Shown here piece after piece: positions 32,190 to 44,069 of a DNA stretch of 64,000 nucleotides; position 1 is the stretch's first letter; every line of letters begins with the position of its first letter. The notes beneath the pieces were generated by a model. That model worked only from the letters and a program-made list of their open reading frames with translations. It had not been told where the DNA came from and searched no databases. The DNA is from Flammula alnicola (Eukaryota > Basidiomycota > Agaricomycetes > Agaricales > Strophariaceae). The translations under genes were made by a program, and so were the position numbers. The stretch spans positions 1 through 64,000 of the forward strand of contig JADNRV010000071.1 in the NCBI GenBank assembly GCA_015499995.1. Reading direction: 5' to 3'.

Positions 32190-35033
32190 ATGGGTATGGA
32201 CCCACCATCTTCAAGTTCTAGGTGAGTTTCTGACATTTGTGTGTTTGGCTGGCAGTCGTCTAAAACTACATTTGCAGCTCTTATTCTCGTCGCTTCGAAC
32301 ACACTGGCAACCTCCATGATATTGACCGTGCCATATCCCATCACCAGAGTGCTATTGAATCTACTTCTTCTGGCCACGCCAACCTTCCGACTTGCTTCAG
32401 CAACCTTGGAAATTCGTACTTATGTCGCTTCGAACACACTGGCGACCTCCAGGATATTGACCGTGCCATATCCTACCACCAGAATGCTGTCGAATCCACT
32501 CCTTCCGGCCACGTTGACCTTCCAAGTTGGTTCAACAACCTTGGAAGTTCATATACACATCGCTTTGAATACACCGGCGACCTTCAGGATATTGACTATG
32601 CTGTATCCCACCACCTGAGTGCTGTCAACTTATCCAGTCCTTCTGACCATGCTGACCTTCCGAGTTGGTTCAACAACCTTGGAAGTTCGTACGCACGTCG
32701 CTTTGAATGCACCGGCGACCTCCAGGATATTGACCATGCCATATCCCACCACCAGAGTGCTGTCAAATCCACTGCTTCTGGCCATCCTGATCTTCCAAGT
32801 TGGTTCAACAACCTTGGAAATTCATACACACGTCGCTTTGAATGCACCGGCAACCTTCAGGATATTGACTGTGCCATATCCCACCACCAAAGTGCTGTTG
32901 AATCCACTCCTTCCAGCCATCCTGACCTTCCGAGTCGCATCAGCAACCTTGCAAGTTCATACACTCGTCGCTTTGAACGCACAGGCGACCTCCAGGATAT
33001 TGAGCATGCCATATCCCACCACCAGAGTGCTGTAAAATCCACTCCTTCCAGCCACGCCAACCTTCCGAGTCACTTCAGCAACCTTGGAAATTTGTACACT
33101 CGTCGCTTTGAACGCACCGGCGACCTCCAGGATATTGACCATGCCATATCCTACCACCAGAGTGCTGTTGAATCCACTCCTCCCGGCAATGCCAACCTTC
33201 TGGGTTGCTTCAAAAATCTTGGCAAATCTTACCAGCTCCGCTTCCAATGCACCCATCATTTGCCTGATGTCCAGAACAGCATTGCTTCATATCGTCGGGC
33301 TGCTGAGGCAAATGGCACCCCATCCATTCGTTTGGAGTCTGCCAGGCTTGCGGCCGTGCTATCCTCAGTCCATGACGACTCTCGCTGCTTGACCGACTTT
33401 GCTCTTGCCATTAGTCTGCTCTCGGAGGTTGCTGGGTCAGAACAAATGATCCATCGCCATCATGCTAACCTTCATGGCCATTATGATCTCGTAGGATCTG
33501 CTGTGTCTACTGCTCTCCATTGTGATAAAGCTGATCTCGCACTCGAATGGCTGGAGCGAGGCCGCTGCTTGGTGTGGAATCAGCTCAACCAACTCCGTAC
33601 ACCAATTGACAATCTCTGCATAATAAGTCCATCCTTGGCTGATCGCTTCATGAAGGTCGCGAGTGCCTTAGAGTCCTACGCAACTCATTCAGTCTTGTCC
33701 GTTCCTTCTTCAGAATCACGTGCTACACTTGCAGAAGACATTCGCCTTCAGGATGACACTCGAAATCATGCCATCCACGCTACAGAGTATAGGCAACTTC
33801 TCAAAGAGATTCGGGGTCTTCCGGGTTTCCACGACTTTCTTCAGCCACCTAAGGCCACCAACCTCCTCTCCTCATTACCCTCCGATGGTCCGGTCATCAT
33901 CTTCAACATTCACGAAAGCCGATGTGATGCCTTGGCTGTTATAGCCGGGATCGAGGAGCCTCTGCATATCCCTCTAGGGAATTTCAGTCTCCTGCAAGCA
34001 GAGCAACTGCAGAAGACCCTTCAATTCAACCTACTCAAGCAACGGGAGGTGGAGGATGGAGATCGTGCTGTTCGGCGTTATTTCCGTAATCCGCCATCCA
34101 TGTCGTTTGTTTTAAAAGAACTTTGGTGCAAAGTTGTCCGACCAATTCTCGAAGCTCTAGGATACTCCGTAAGCTGTTGCTAATTGACAACTTATTTGTA
34201 CTGATCTTTCGCACTCTCAGTACCATTCCAATCCTTCAGATCGCCGCCGTATATGGTGGTGCCCGACCGGCCCACTCGCATTTCTTCCACTTCACGCAGC
34301 TGGGATATATGGCTCAGCGTACCAGCCAGGATCATGCATTTCCGATTTCGTGGTTTCGTCATATACACCAACTGTCCGCTCCCTTAACGATAAATTCCTT
34401 GCATCATCCACCTCTTCCAGATGTACCAGCCTCGTCCTTATCAGTCAACCGAACACGCCGGGTCTTTCTACAATACCCTCGGCCCGAAAAGAGGTGCATG
34501 CCCTTCAAGAGTTGATGAAAGGAACCGCCGTCGACGCGCTGCTGTTGGAGGACGACAAGGCGACTAGAGAGAAGGTGAAGGCAGAGATCAAGTCCCGTAG
34601 TTGGGTTCACTTTGCTTGCCATGGAGTGCAAGATGTCCACCAGCCTCTCGAGAGCGGCCTCTGTCTCCACGATGGCCGCTTGGAGCTGCTCGAGATCATG
34701 AAGCAGCAAATCCCAAACCCGGACTTGGCTTTCCTTTCAGTGCGCCAGACAAGCAAAGGAGACGAATTATCGGAGGAAGTTGTCCATCTCGCTGCTGGTA
34801 TGCTTGCTGCTGGTTATCGTGGTGTGGTTGGTACGATGTGGAGCATTTCTGATATGCATGAACCAAAGTTTGCGACAGAGGTCTATCGATATTTGCTTAG
34901 GGAGAATGGGTTGGAGGGATTGGACAGTACTCAGGCAGCCTATGCCTTGGATTATGCTACGAGGAAGATTCGAGAGAGCATTGGTGACACTGCATTCTTG
35001 ACGTGGGTTCCATATGTGCACTTCGGCTACTAA
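32190..35033 (+). CDS. TPR-CHAT domain protein with substituted catalytic Cys
   Basis: Three exons (32190-32221, 32278-34168, 34221-35033) give about 911 residues. A short MGMDPPSSS leader follows a TATATA at 32170. Then come about seven near-identical 45-residue TPR-like repeats (RRFERTGDLQDIDHAISHHQ type), a helical linker, and a C-terminal CHAT domain: TGPLAFLPLHAAG, WVHFACHGV with the expected active-site His, and ELSEEVVHLAAGMLAAGYRG. At the site where CHAT proteases carry SACQT, this protein reads SVRQT: the Cys is Arg (CGC at 34743-34745). CHAT domains are caspase/separase-like and, in Agaricomycetes, TPR-CHAT genes form large families with suspected roles in self/non-self or cell-death control. 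This copy looks catalytically dead but otherwise intact. Confidence 0.88.
32283..33240 (+). repeat. In-frame 135-bp tandem repeat encoding TPRs
   Basis: GATATTGACC.TGCC recurs at 32318, 32453, 32588, 32726 and onwards. The period is 135 bp (45 residues), except one 138-bp unit with an extra codon. About seven units are present and are highly similar at the DNA level, which implies recent duplication or gene conversion. Confidence 0.9.
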
Positions 35034-35505
35034 TATCTTTCTTTGTTTCGTCGTCGTCGTTACAGTCTCATATTCTCATTACTCTCACGTACTGTATGGC
35101 AATTTGATTCTTTTTCTTGGAAGATTAATTCATCCAAAGGAATAACGAATATTCGTATAACTGAGTCAATTACATTTCTGGCCAAACCGACAGTGCCCTC
35201 ACTACAGACAGGCCTGTCCAATGAAATGTCATTGCTACAAAACACTTTTAAACAGTGTTGCCGGAAAACGGTCCTTCCTCCTCTTCTTGTCTGTCTGGAA
35301 TCACAATAACATTAAAATGGAATATGGTACAACATCTAAAAGTGCGAGACTATGGAACACAAAACATGAATTACAAGCCACAAATATGCTACAAGGAAGA
35401 ACCCGAAAATCCACCTTCCAATGCGAACGAAGTTTCACCAACAAGAGACTTTCAGGCCTACAAACTCCCACCAGACAAGCGAGAGACAGGACCAATAAGA
35501 CAAGA
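35034..35505. other. Intergenic between TPR-CHAT and DUG3 3' ends
   Basis: About 470 bp with only chance frames. The genes are convergent, so both terminators or polyadenylation sites fall here; AATAAC/AATAAA-like sequence occurs near 35140 and 35310. Confidence 0.4.
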
Positions 35506-37205
35506 TCAATGTGTCTGAACAGGGCGTCCGCCGCTCTTAAGTGGGTTCTCTTTCACAGAGATGCTTTTTCGTGGGTTGAGGAGCCCCTTTTCTTGCGCAA
35601 ACTCCGTTGCTCGTGTCAAGGCCGCAGGATCAGAAGGTGGGACGTAGAACTTGTCTTTGATCGGAATTTGCAGGAGGTTCATCTTGGGTGTGATCACCAC
35701 CATGTGGTTCGTCTTGATTTCCATCCAATCCGCTGGAGGAAAGTTAAGTATTGAATACGAGGAATAAATGTAGGTCAGCTTACCTCTCTCAAACGTGAGG
35801 GGTTCACTTGCAATCTGAAGTAAAATTAAAGTATTAGCTATGTTTCGGAGATGAGCTGAGCATGTTACATACCATAATGATGTTCTCTCGCTTGTCACAT
35901 TTCGACATCTTATAGTGACCACCTTCAGCATACTCACTGAACTCCGTTCCAGACGAAAACCACTGATAAATAGTCAGCGAAGTACACCAATATTCTCAAA
36001 ATTCAACGACTTACAAGAGAAGCGGCCTCGTCTTTCCTTGACGAAATATACCGCGTCACAACAACACTTTCACCATCGGTAACGCAGAAGTTCATGAGAC
36101 TGGGCTAGAGAAAATAGAACAAGACTGGCGTCAATAATAGCACCACTCGCGGAAATAAGACGAGGAGGCACCTCGGTGATGTCGAATTCTTCGGCATAAT
36201 CGTTCAATGTCGCAATCGTGTCCGCCATGGCCTTGCGCAACGTTTCGGACGTAAACGACCGGGCATTGCAGTCAGGGAGCTACATGCAGCCTCGTTAGTT
36301 GAAGGACTAAGTCGTGTGACACTCGAGATGAATACCCACTTTGGACAGGAACAATGCGAAAGCCCACTCCGAATCTGGGACAAGTAGAGACAATCAGGGG
36401 CTGAGAAACGGAACGCCAGTCCGATGTCATTATACATACCAGTATTTCCCTGCACCATATCGAAAGCCACATCTGGAAGATCCTTCTGCAGGCGTCGTTT
36501 GATAAGATGGAAATCGGCAATACCGCCATTGTGCATGAACTAACTCCGGCTATCAGCATGCAACACCGGTGGGTGGAAGGACCGAGAAACGCACCATGAG
36601 TTTTCCATGAACGAAGGGATGGCAATTGTCCAGAGATAAGGACCCTGCCGTCGTGGCACGTACGTGTCCGCTGGAGACAAACCCTCCTGCTCAGTAGAAG
36701 TCTTGGTTGAAGTAACTCTGGAGACATACAAGACGAGAGGCGACTTGATTTTCTCGGCCAGCCGAGTCAAGTTGATATTATTCCAAGCCTTGGTGGCGTG
36801 GCGTCAAGTTAGACATAAGCAGTGAAAGAGCGACCCTAAAAGGGACTCACAGGAGTGACGGACGTGAAGATACACGGTTGACTGCCCAACTCTTCATCAT
36901 ACACCGAGTCATACCAGCCTGTCGAACGTTAGCATGTCTCCCTCTCTATAACGCAGGATAGCTGTAACGCACCGACACCGAACCCGTCTCCATTCATAGG
37001 CCTCCGTCGGTCGAGTCGCAGACGGGAGTCGAAGGCTTGGTTGATGATAGAATGGCATGGTCGTGTAAGAAGCTGCAAGAAAAGAAGCGAAGCGAGAACT
37101 GGGAATCAGCAACGGCTTGTGCATTCGGGGCTACAAACGCAAACGATGACACACATGGGATAACTGCACAGGCGACGTTCCCTTGTAAATCACAAAGCGG
37201 CACAT
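35506..37205 (-). CDS. DUG3: Glutamine amidotransferase Dug3 (glutathione degradation)
   Basis: The start at 37205 gives MCRFVIYKGTSPVQLSH. Cys2, exposed after Met removal, is the N-terminal nucleophile of class-II (GATase-2) amidotransferases. Further blocks are HSIINQAFDSRLRLDRRRP, MNGDGFGVGWY, ITRLAEKIKSPL region, MHNGGIADFHLIKRRL, DSEWAFALFLSKL, NFCVTDGESVVVTRY and SLWFSSGTEF. The C-terminus (DWMEIKTNHMVVITPK, ending GGRPVQTH) is typical of Dug3. In yeast Dug1-Dug2-Dug3 hydrolyse glutathione in the cytosol; Dug3 forms the gamma-glutamyl-cleaving activity with Dug2. About nine short introns occur. The 451 bp upstream (37206-37656) hold its promoter and the PCM1 3' end; no gene is seen there. 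Confidence 0.87.
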
Positions 37206-37656
37206 CTTGGTGGTCGCAGGCGCAGAAGAGGGTATAGAGGCTAAGGGAGAGATTGAAATGACTTGGAAAGGATGCACTCAAGGTTGAATATCATATTTCA
37301 TGACTCCGATATAGCAGCTAACATTGGAGCGGACCTTTGTTGCAACTTGTGCCTCCTTATTACGTGCGATCGCGTGAGCGCCGAACGGAGGCAAATACCG
37401 AAGACACACGGAGGTCAAGAGACAGCAAATCATTCCCTTCTTGACTTCTATCGGTGACATTCGGCCTACTTCTCGCTTTGTTCGTAGCCTCGAGCATCCC
37501 TTCTATCACTTTTTGACATGATTCAAATTAAAAGAACTTGCAGTTACTTAAGTATTCACCGCCCTGCTCAAACTTCGGCCCTCGAAAAAAACTCTCACAT
37601 TTGCGCCAAAATTGCCTGGCCAAACCTAATGTACATGGGGATATCTAATTGGGTTA

Positions 37657-39588
37657 TCACGGGAGGAATTCCTTAGGACGCTTCGATGGGTCACCGCCTG
37701 CTTCATCGTACACGAGACCAGCTACACGGAAAGCAAGCTCTGGCAAGGATGCGAAGTCTTGTGAGCACTTCTTGAACGCAAAGTAATATCTTTACTCACC
37801 GTCAGCTTGCGCCTTTAATGCGGCCTCGGCATAAACTCGCACGACGTCTTCTGTCCCGCTAGGTCTGACGAAGGATCGACCACCTTCGTATCTCCTCACG
37901 AGCTCGTCGATTTTGGCCTGCAATCCAGGAGGACTCACAAGACGACGCTCAGCGTCTTCTGTCTTGAACGCATTCCTATTGCCAACGACGACCTTGACGA
38001 GTCGATTAGGCAAGTCTGCATACAGAGAGTTCCATTCCACTCCAGAGTATGATTTGTGGGCGAGAACGACCTCGACTAGAAGCATGTCGGACAAAGCATC
38101 TCCGACAGTCTGGTTAATCAGCTGCGTCAAGTTGATCAGGTGGTTCAGGGCGGTTGACTGTGCTGGAGTCGAAGGCTCGTAGCTAGCGAGGATGTCCTGT
38201 GTAGCTCGGGAGAACAGGACAGTGCCATGGCCGTTCGCTTCAAAATAAACGCCGATGTTGTAATGTTCGGCAGCGTGGTGCAGGTGCTTGACACCTGTAG
38301 GGACACATTTGACAGGCAGTCGCTACGTTGAATATCAATTTCTGCAATGCGATACTAAGGGCAGGACATACCTCTGCGAGATACTTTGTGGATGCTCCAT
38401 TGGCATAGGCAGTTTGAACCACTCCGACCTTGACTTCTGAATCTAAACCTGCGAGCTTGACGAGTTCCACAATAAATGCAGCTACGAGAGTGGCTATTTT
38501 ATCACCATCTAGCATGTGGAATTGACCACGCTCATCCAGGTAGTAATACATCAAACGGTCGGCATCGCCGTCAAGGCTGCATGCCCTTTGGCCGGGTTTC
38601 ATATGTTCTACGAGGCTAGGAGGCAATTTTTGCATTGTTTTGACGAAGTCCGCGCCGCAAGAATCATTGAGCGCGCCAGGAGTCGAAGTGGCTGTATTCT
38701 CCAGAACCAAAGAAAAGCTTTCCCCTAGATATTTGACGAGCTTTGCACCGGCGTGTGCCCCCACGCCGTTGGCGCAGTCGATAATAAGCGGATCCGGCTT
38801 CGCTTTACCGACCTGATATTAGAGAAGAACAATGAAATTATGGTTCTAAAGTTCACTAGGAGAGTACGCACGACGAGCTTCTTGAACGATTCGCTGAGCT
38901 TTGTGAAATAGCCTTCTTCTGAATCTTCTCCGTAACTTTCGCTGGTGCCTTTTGTGTTGATCGCCTTGACTAGGTAGTGGAGAATTGGAGTCGTCGTGAC
39001 CCCGCCGTCGCGCGCTTCCACGCCCAAAGCTTTGAAACCATCTTCCAGGGCGGAAATGAGTGCAGGTCCGGAAGGGCGGGTGTCTCGCGCATATACTACC
39101 CTGGCGGGCTTGGATAAATCGATCTTCGCGTTTCGAACCAATGCTTCTAGCGCCTCGAGGAAGGCATCTGTAGTAGGAGCATTAGCGAGAACCGTCGCGT
39201 GTGTCTCCCAAGACGCCTCGAGCATTTCTCCACGTGGATCAACGAGTTTCACGCCATTGTCCTTGACATCGGACGCGTCAGTGCATGCCCAACTAAGAGA
39301 TTATCGGTGCGCATACATGCTCAAGGTTGTGGGATGCGGTGACCATAACGCCGATGGTCTTGCCATCGAGTCGTTTGCTTCGCAGACCCGCGAGGATGCC
39401 AACGCGGAAGACGACCGAGTCGAGCGTGCTCCCTCTGGACAACGGGGTCAGAAGGCCGATCGCGCAGAAGATGAAGGGTGTACTCACAACGTCCTGAAGC
39501 CCGCCGTGCCGTATTGAAAGTGGAGGTCGGATGGCTTTGGATGAGAATCGGAGAAGGCTTGAATAGATTTCAGAGGGAGCTGGGACAT
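37657..39588 (-). CDS. PCM1: Phosphoacetylglucosamine mutase
   Basis: The ATG at 39588 opens MSQLPLKSIQAFSDSHPKP and HFQYGTAGFRT. The active-site phosphoserine loop MVTASHN lies before an intron, and DNGVKLVDPRGEML follows. Then come ARDTRPSGPAL, IIDCANGVGAHAG, the metal loop SLDGDADRLMYYY, VQTAYANGASTKYL, VPTGVKHLHHAA, YFEANGHGTVLF and the phosphate-binding loop FVRPSGTEDVVRVYAEA. The protein ends PSKRPKEFLP. This is the complete alpha-D-phosphohexomutase architecture of AGM1/Pcm1. The enzyme converts GlcNAc-6-P to GlcNAc-1-P for UDP-GlcNAc, feeding chitin, N-glycans and GPI anchors. About five introns are present. It is divergent from SEC17. Confidence 0.93.
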
Positions 39589-39749
39589 GGTCGTTGCTGT
39601 AGAAAGAGATAATTATTCCAACTGACGTCGTAAATGGGCAACCTAAATTCGGCAAGGTGATCAGATGACCCCTTTTTGGGATATCAGTAACTGCGGTGTT
39701 CAGTCCAAAACCTGTGTCACAACCTTCTCTCCATCCACTCTCAACCAAC
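39589..39749. promoter_or_regulatory. 161-bp bidirectional promoter PCM1 / SEC17
   Basis: The divergent start codons of two housekeeping genes lie 161 bp apart. The stretch has a CTCTCC/CACTCTC-type pyrimidine tract just before the SEC17 ATG, common at fungal transcription starts. Confidence 0.5.
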
Positions 39750-40792
39750 ATGGCCCCCAAATCACCTGCGCAGACCCTCCTCGACAAAGCAGATAAGAAA
39801 GCCAACTCATCCGGCGGATGGTTCACATCTGTGTCGACAAAGTTCGAAGAGGCGGGTGATCTCTATCAGCAAGCGGCAAACTCCTTCAAGCTTGAGAAAC
39901 TCTTCAAAGAAGCCGGCGACGCATTCGCTCGGGAAGCAGAATGCAGAGAGCTCTGCAAGGAGGAAAACGAGGCTGCTAATGCCTGGTGGAATGCTTCCAA
40001 AGCGTACAAGAGGGGGTTCCCTGATCGTGAGTTTCGCTATGGTGGTGGATAGGACCCTACCTGATCGCCGCGCCGCAGTTGCCATCCAGGCGCTTACGCA
40101 GACCATCGTGCACCTAACGAAAGGAGGACGCTTTAGGCAAGCCGCCGACCGCGAGAAAGAAATTGGTCAAATCTATCTGCAAGAATCCAACGACCTACGG
40201 AAGGCTTGCGAGAGTTACGAGCGGGCGGGCGAGTGGTATGCCCAGGAAGACGCTACTGCGTATGTTTCTCATATCCTACTCTCCCGATTTTGCGTACTGG
40301 GCTCATAGACAAGTGCAGAACTGCCAATGCATGCTTCAAAGACGCCGCTGACCTCCACGCCGAGCTCGAGGAATATCCTCAGGCCATCTCTCGTTACGAG
40401 CAGGTCGCAGACAACTCCCTTACCTCAGCTCTAACGAAGTATAGTGTCAAGGAGTACTGGCTCAGGTCTGGTCTCTGTGCACTAGCTATGGGCGTAAGCA
40501 TTCTCGTTCCTCCGATTCACATGAACAGATACTCATATCAAGGTTCCGTACTTAGGATACTGTCACGGCGAAGCGGAATATGCAGAAATACACCATCCAG
40601 GACGTGGCCTTCGCCTCCACCCGCGAAGCCAAATTTATTAACGCCTTGCTGGAGGCCTTCGAAGCCGGTGACGTCGAAGCCTTCACTGGCGCCGTGTTCG
40701 AATTCGACCAAGTCACGAAGCTGGACAACTGGAAGACAAACATTTTGCTGAAGATCAAACGGGAGTTTGGTGATGAAGTGCGCCTTACTTGA
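39750..40792 (+). CDS. SEC17: Alpha-SNAP (Sec17)
   Basis: The ATG at 39750 opens MAPKSPAQTLLDKADKKA, with the membrane-binding loop GGWFTS and then KFEEAGDLYQQAANSFKL. Repeated TPR-like helices follow (FKEAGDAFAREAECREL, ACESYERAGEWYAQEDATA, ACFKDAADLHAELEEYPQAI). The C-terminal part has AFASTREAKFINALLEAFEA, then FDQVTKLDNWKTNILLKIK and an acidic/aliphatic C-end DEVRLT. Sec17 binds SNARE complexes and recruits and activates the NSF/Sec18 ATPase to disassemble them after fusion. Four introns, all in frame, are inferred; the second exon begins at LAIQALTQTIVHLTKGGRF. The length matches the usual 290 residues. It is divergent from PCM1. Confidence 0.93.
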
Positions 40793-41580
40793 TGGATCAG
40801 GCATGTTGTACGCTAGCTACGAGAAGAGGTGGGACCGAACATATAACAATATCTACGATGTTACAAATGGGATCACGTTGATGGACTGAAATCATCTCTC
40901 CCACTGGGAATGAAACTATGTAGTCGACATTGGAATAATTTAATTCGCTTCTTTTATTTACAGAGAAAGGCCTCGGCGATATGCAGAAATTCCAAAAGAT
41001 AGATGTAGAAGAATCCGATTTGGAACTGTAAGACCCTTCTGGATAGTAAGGACCTCATAAAGGACGAAGACCTTCAAACGGTTTAGCAGCTCTGGATCTC
41101 TGAGCATGTCAATCTACAGGACAATGGTAGCAAATCAGAAGGCATAGCTATTGGATAGTGGTGTCCAGGTAGACGCTGATCCTGAAGCTCTTCTTCTCCA
41201 CCCAAAGGAAATAGGTCGTTTGGGGTGAAAATTTCTGACAACCGAATAGAGAGACATGAGTTATGGAATATTGAAGGATGAAATCCACGCCAAAGTTTAG
41301 GCCTGGTCTTCACACCAATGCTCTTGAGGGGATTTACAGAGAGGACCTAGTCTACTCTTGCTTGTAAGTTGGAGCAGCGTCCTGCGGGGGATGAATTAGT
41401 TTCGCCGGCATTGGTTACCATTATAGTAGATTTCAACGCACATGGCACAATACCAAGGTGGGCGACGCAAAATTGAAGCGCAAAGTATTTGACACATCGA
41501 TTTTCCAGTGTCGCCTGGCCTCCAAGATCAGACGGTAGCTTCTAGTTGAACCCGGAGAGAATTAGTATCGCCTCTAGGTC
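40793..41580. other. Intergenic, nothing recognised
   Basis: About 790 bp downstream of SEC17. Only weak frames, such as 41083-41313 (-), with no similarity I can name. Confidence 0.4.
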
Positions 41581-42120
41581 TCATAGGAAAAGCTCCGGGC
41601 GATCATGATGGGTTTTCTGCTCCGATAAACGTTGGTCTTCAATGGATACCTGGTTAGACAGAGCGAAGAATGTTGATAGACTATGCAGAGTTGGGGAGTT
41701 GTATCGCTGATTCCAAAGCTCCGTCTTTAATATTATGGAGAGCCAAAAACTACGAGTTCGGTCCCAAGCCTTGATTTCTTCCTTGGAATGGCTGAAAATG
41801 ATTGCTGATTGCTCTGAAGAGTAATCCAATTCAAAAACTGGATGGAAGCCCACAGAGATCTCCTTAAGCTTAGCGAGATTATGGTCGACAGAGGCATGCA
41901 GACTAATTATCAGAGCGGCTAGTGGTGGTTCGGAGACAGAAAGGATGAATGTAATGGCGTTTAGTTGACCATCGCACTCCCACGATCTGACACAGAAATA
42001 GAACCACGACAGACCTACGCTACACGTCGACAATAAATTGCCCGCCCACCGACATTCGTTCTTTTTCCAAGCTCCCTCGCCATGAGCATCTTCTTCGCAT
42101 TCGTTTTGCATATCTTTCAT
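41581..42120 (-). CDS. Hypothetical protein (weak, possibly F-box-like remnant)
   Basis: An open frame of 179 codons. Its central part (FILSVSEPPLAALIISLHAS through LAKLKEISVGFHPVF) looks like the leucine-rich part of fungal F-box proteins, but there is no F-box and no full match. Its first codons overlap the start of NUS1 on the other strand, so the annotated start is probably wrong and the gene may be a truncated remnant. No function is assigned. Confidence 0.3.
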   Translation of the reverse strand: MKDMQNECEEDAHGEGAWKKNECRWAGNLLSTCSVGLSWFYFCVRSWECDGQLNAITFILSVSEPPLAALIISLHASVDHNLAKLKEISVGFHPVFELDYSSEQSAIIFSHSKEEIKAWDRTRSFWLSIILKTELWNQRYNSPTLHSLSTFFALSNQVSIEDQRLSEQKTHHDRPELFL

Positions 42121-43303
42121 TTAGTCTATGCCATCATTCTCAAGGTTCGCTCACTCAGGAAACAACTCTTCGCGTCACCTCCGCAGCAACTTCTAGCTCC
42201 TCGTCGGCGGATACCAAAACACCTTGCAATCGTTTTCGCGGTGGACTCGTCCGTTCCTCTTGAAACAGCCGTAGAGACGCTGACAGAGAGCGTTCTGAAC
42301 GCTGTTGAATGGTGTCGAACGATCGGCATCAAGAAACTGACGGTGTACGAGGAGAAAGGTGCGTGTGCTCCGAAACATCTCCAACCCCCAACGGAACTGA
42401 CTTCCCGTCCCTAGACATGCTTTCCAAATGCACGCGGACTCTCTACGTCAATCTTCCGGTACAGGGACAAGAGCTTGACTCCGGCGAGTCCGAAATCGAC
42501 TACCCTTTGACTCCACCTCCCTCGGACCACTCGGAATCTCGACCTCTTTCACCTAATGATGCTCCAGAGAATCATGTCCCGGTGACCAGATTACACATAT
42601 CTGAGCGCAGCCCTCGAAAAGAAATGCAAAACGGAGAAAAGGCAATCAAAAAACGGCGTCAACAAAGTAAGATTCATTGTAAAACACCCACATCGTCGCC
42701 GACGCTGATCCCGTCTCCACACAGAACCGACCGAAAGTGCCCATAAAAGCGACCTCCTTCTTTGCATGATATCTGCAGAGGCGTCCAAGCCTGCAATAGC
42801 AGCCGCAGCACGAGCTCTTGCCCGAACAGAGAGTCGGCGGTTGCGCAACAGCTCCCCATCGGAAAAACGCGAGCCGTACAAGCTTACTGTGGAGGAGCTT
42901 GACCGAATACTAGAGGGTGCGTTTTGCTTTTATTTTTACGCGTTCCAGGATAAATTTAACGCGTCCTCAATCGAAAATAGATGCAAGCGGGCTTTCGTCT
43001 CCGGATTTCATGATCATCCATTCTATTGACTTTTCGCGTTCATCATCGGCACCTCCGGAACTCCACGGATTTCCTCCGTGGCATATTAGACTGACCGAGA
43101 TCTTGTAAGCCGAGTGTATCGCCTTCATGATGATTTGCTTCGTCTTATAATTGTTTTTCTTTTATAGCCAAAATTATCCTCGTGACCGCTCACAGCCGTG
43201 GTTCAGCTGGCGACGGCCTTGTACGTCCCTTCCTCTAGACGAAATCAGCTTCAGAGAAGCGTTAGACGAATTCGCGTCTGCCGAGATGCGGTTCGGTAAA
43301 TAA
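42082..43303 (+). CDS. NUS1: Cis-prenyltransferase accessory subunit Nus1 (NgBR)
   Basis: The ATG at 42082 opens MSIFFAFVLHIFHLVYAIIL, an N-terminal membrane anchor. RRIPKHLAIVFAVD and the helix AVEWCRTIGIKKLTVYEEK resemble the first part of cis-prenyltransferases, but without the catalytic Asp-loop. A variable Ser/Pro/Asp-rich insert of about 90 residues follows. The C-terminus carries SSPDFMIIHSIDF, ELHGFPPWHIRLTEI and ends AEMRFGK, with the RxG motif that completes the active site of the partner Rer2/DHDDS. Nus1 and Rer2 together make the long polyprenyl chain for dolichol. Five exons splice in frame, with junctions after YEEK, RRQQ, RILE and LTEI. The insert length is unusual. Confidence 0.82.
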
Positions 43304-43501
43304 ATAGTACGCATGTTTATACACCTTGTAATCATTTACAATACATCTTTAGAGCTGCATCTCTATAAATTGTATCGAGTTCTTGGACACTCCCCTCCAT
43401 TTTTATCTCTAAAAATATGAATGCTTTCTCAGGCATGTGATGATGGGGCACCGAGTATTTTTATTCTCCTTAAATCTTACGTTGCCATGAACCGCCATCG
43501 C

Positions 43502-44068
43502 AGCTGCTTGCATACAAATACTAAATTACTTGTACAGATTGGTGGCGGATATAAAAACCATGACTTGGCAGACCTCACTCTCATTTGGATGGCAGTGTGT
43601 ATTATTGTCATTATCGCGACGAGTCGTTAGGGCACAACTGTTGACTTTTTTGTTCTTCAAGCCCCACATTGAGAATGTCAGGCAGTCTCTGGAGACTGCT
43701 GGATTTCGAATACTTGCAGAAACTTTTAAAGCCAGTCACGGCTTAGGGTGAGCAACAGCCGAATGAGTGAGTTCCTACTACATAGTATCACCCTGATTTT
43801 GTTTGGAAATTGACACAAGTATTCTCTTTTTTTAAATAAAAACAAAAAGTTCGAAGACGGGCGTCTTCCTACTGGCCAGCACCGTCCAACGCACCCTGCC
43901 CACCCGGCCAACGACCCCAAGATACACGAGTCGATCCACACGTCGGTACTCCAACAAACCAAGCTCAAACCGTCGATGCTGCATGCGATCGTCACGCAAC
44001 GACCGACGCTCGTCGCGGCGGTGATGCCGCTCGAGGAGCAGATCAAGGAGTGGCCGTACGATCCTCGA
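43502..44068 (+). pseudogene. DUF2235 gene fragment, duplicated 3' part
   Basis: This segment matches 49509-50075 of the full DUF2235 gene on the same strand at roughly 90 percent by eye, introns included. The exon phrase GGGYKNHDLADLTL, the intron with AAATAAAAACAAAAAG and the phrase HAIVTQRPTLVAA are shared. Small insertions and deletions disrupt the frame (for example GTTAGGGCACAACT replaces GATATGGCATGACT, and AAGGAG is shortened before TGGCCG). It has no start, lacks the catalytic N-terminal part and ends exactly where the neighbouring gene's 3' end lies. It is a dead copy. The remaining bases from 43304 to 43501 show no gene. Confidence 0.85.
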
Positions 44069-44069
44069 C

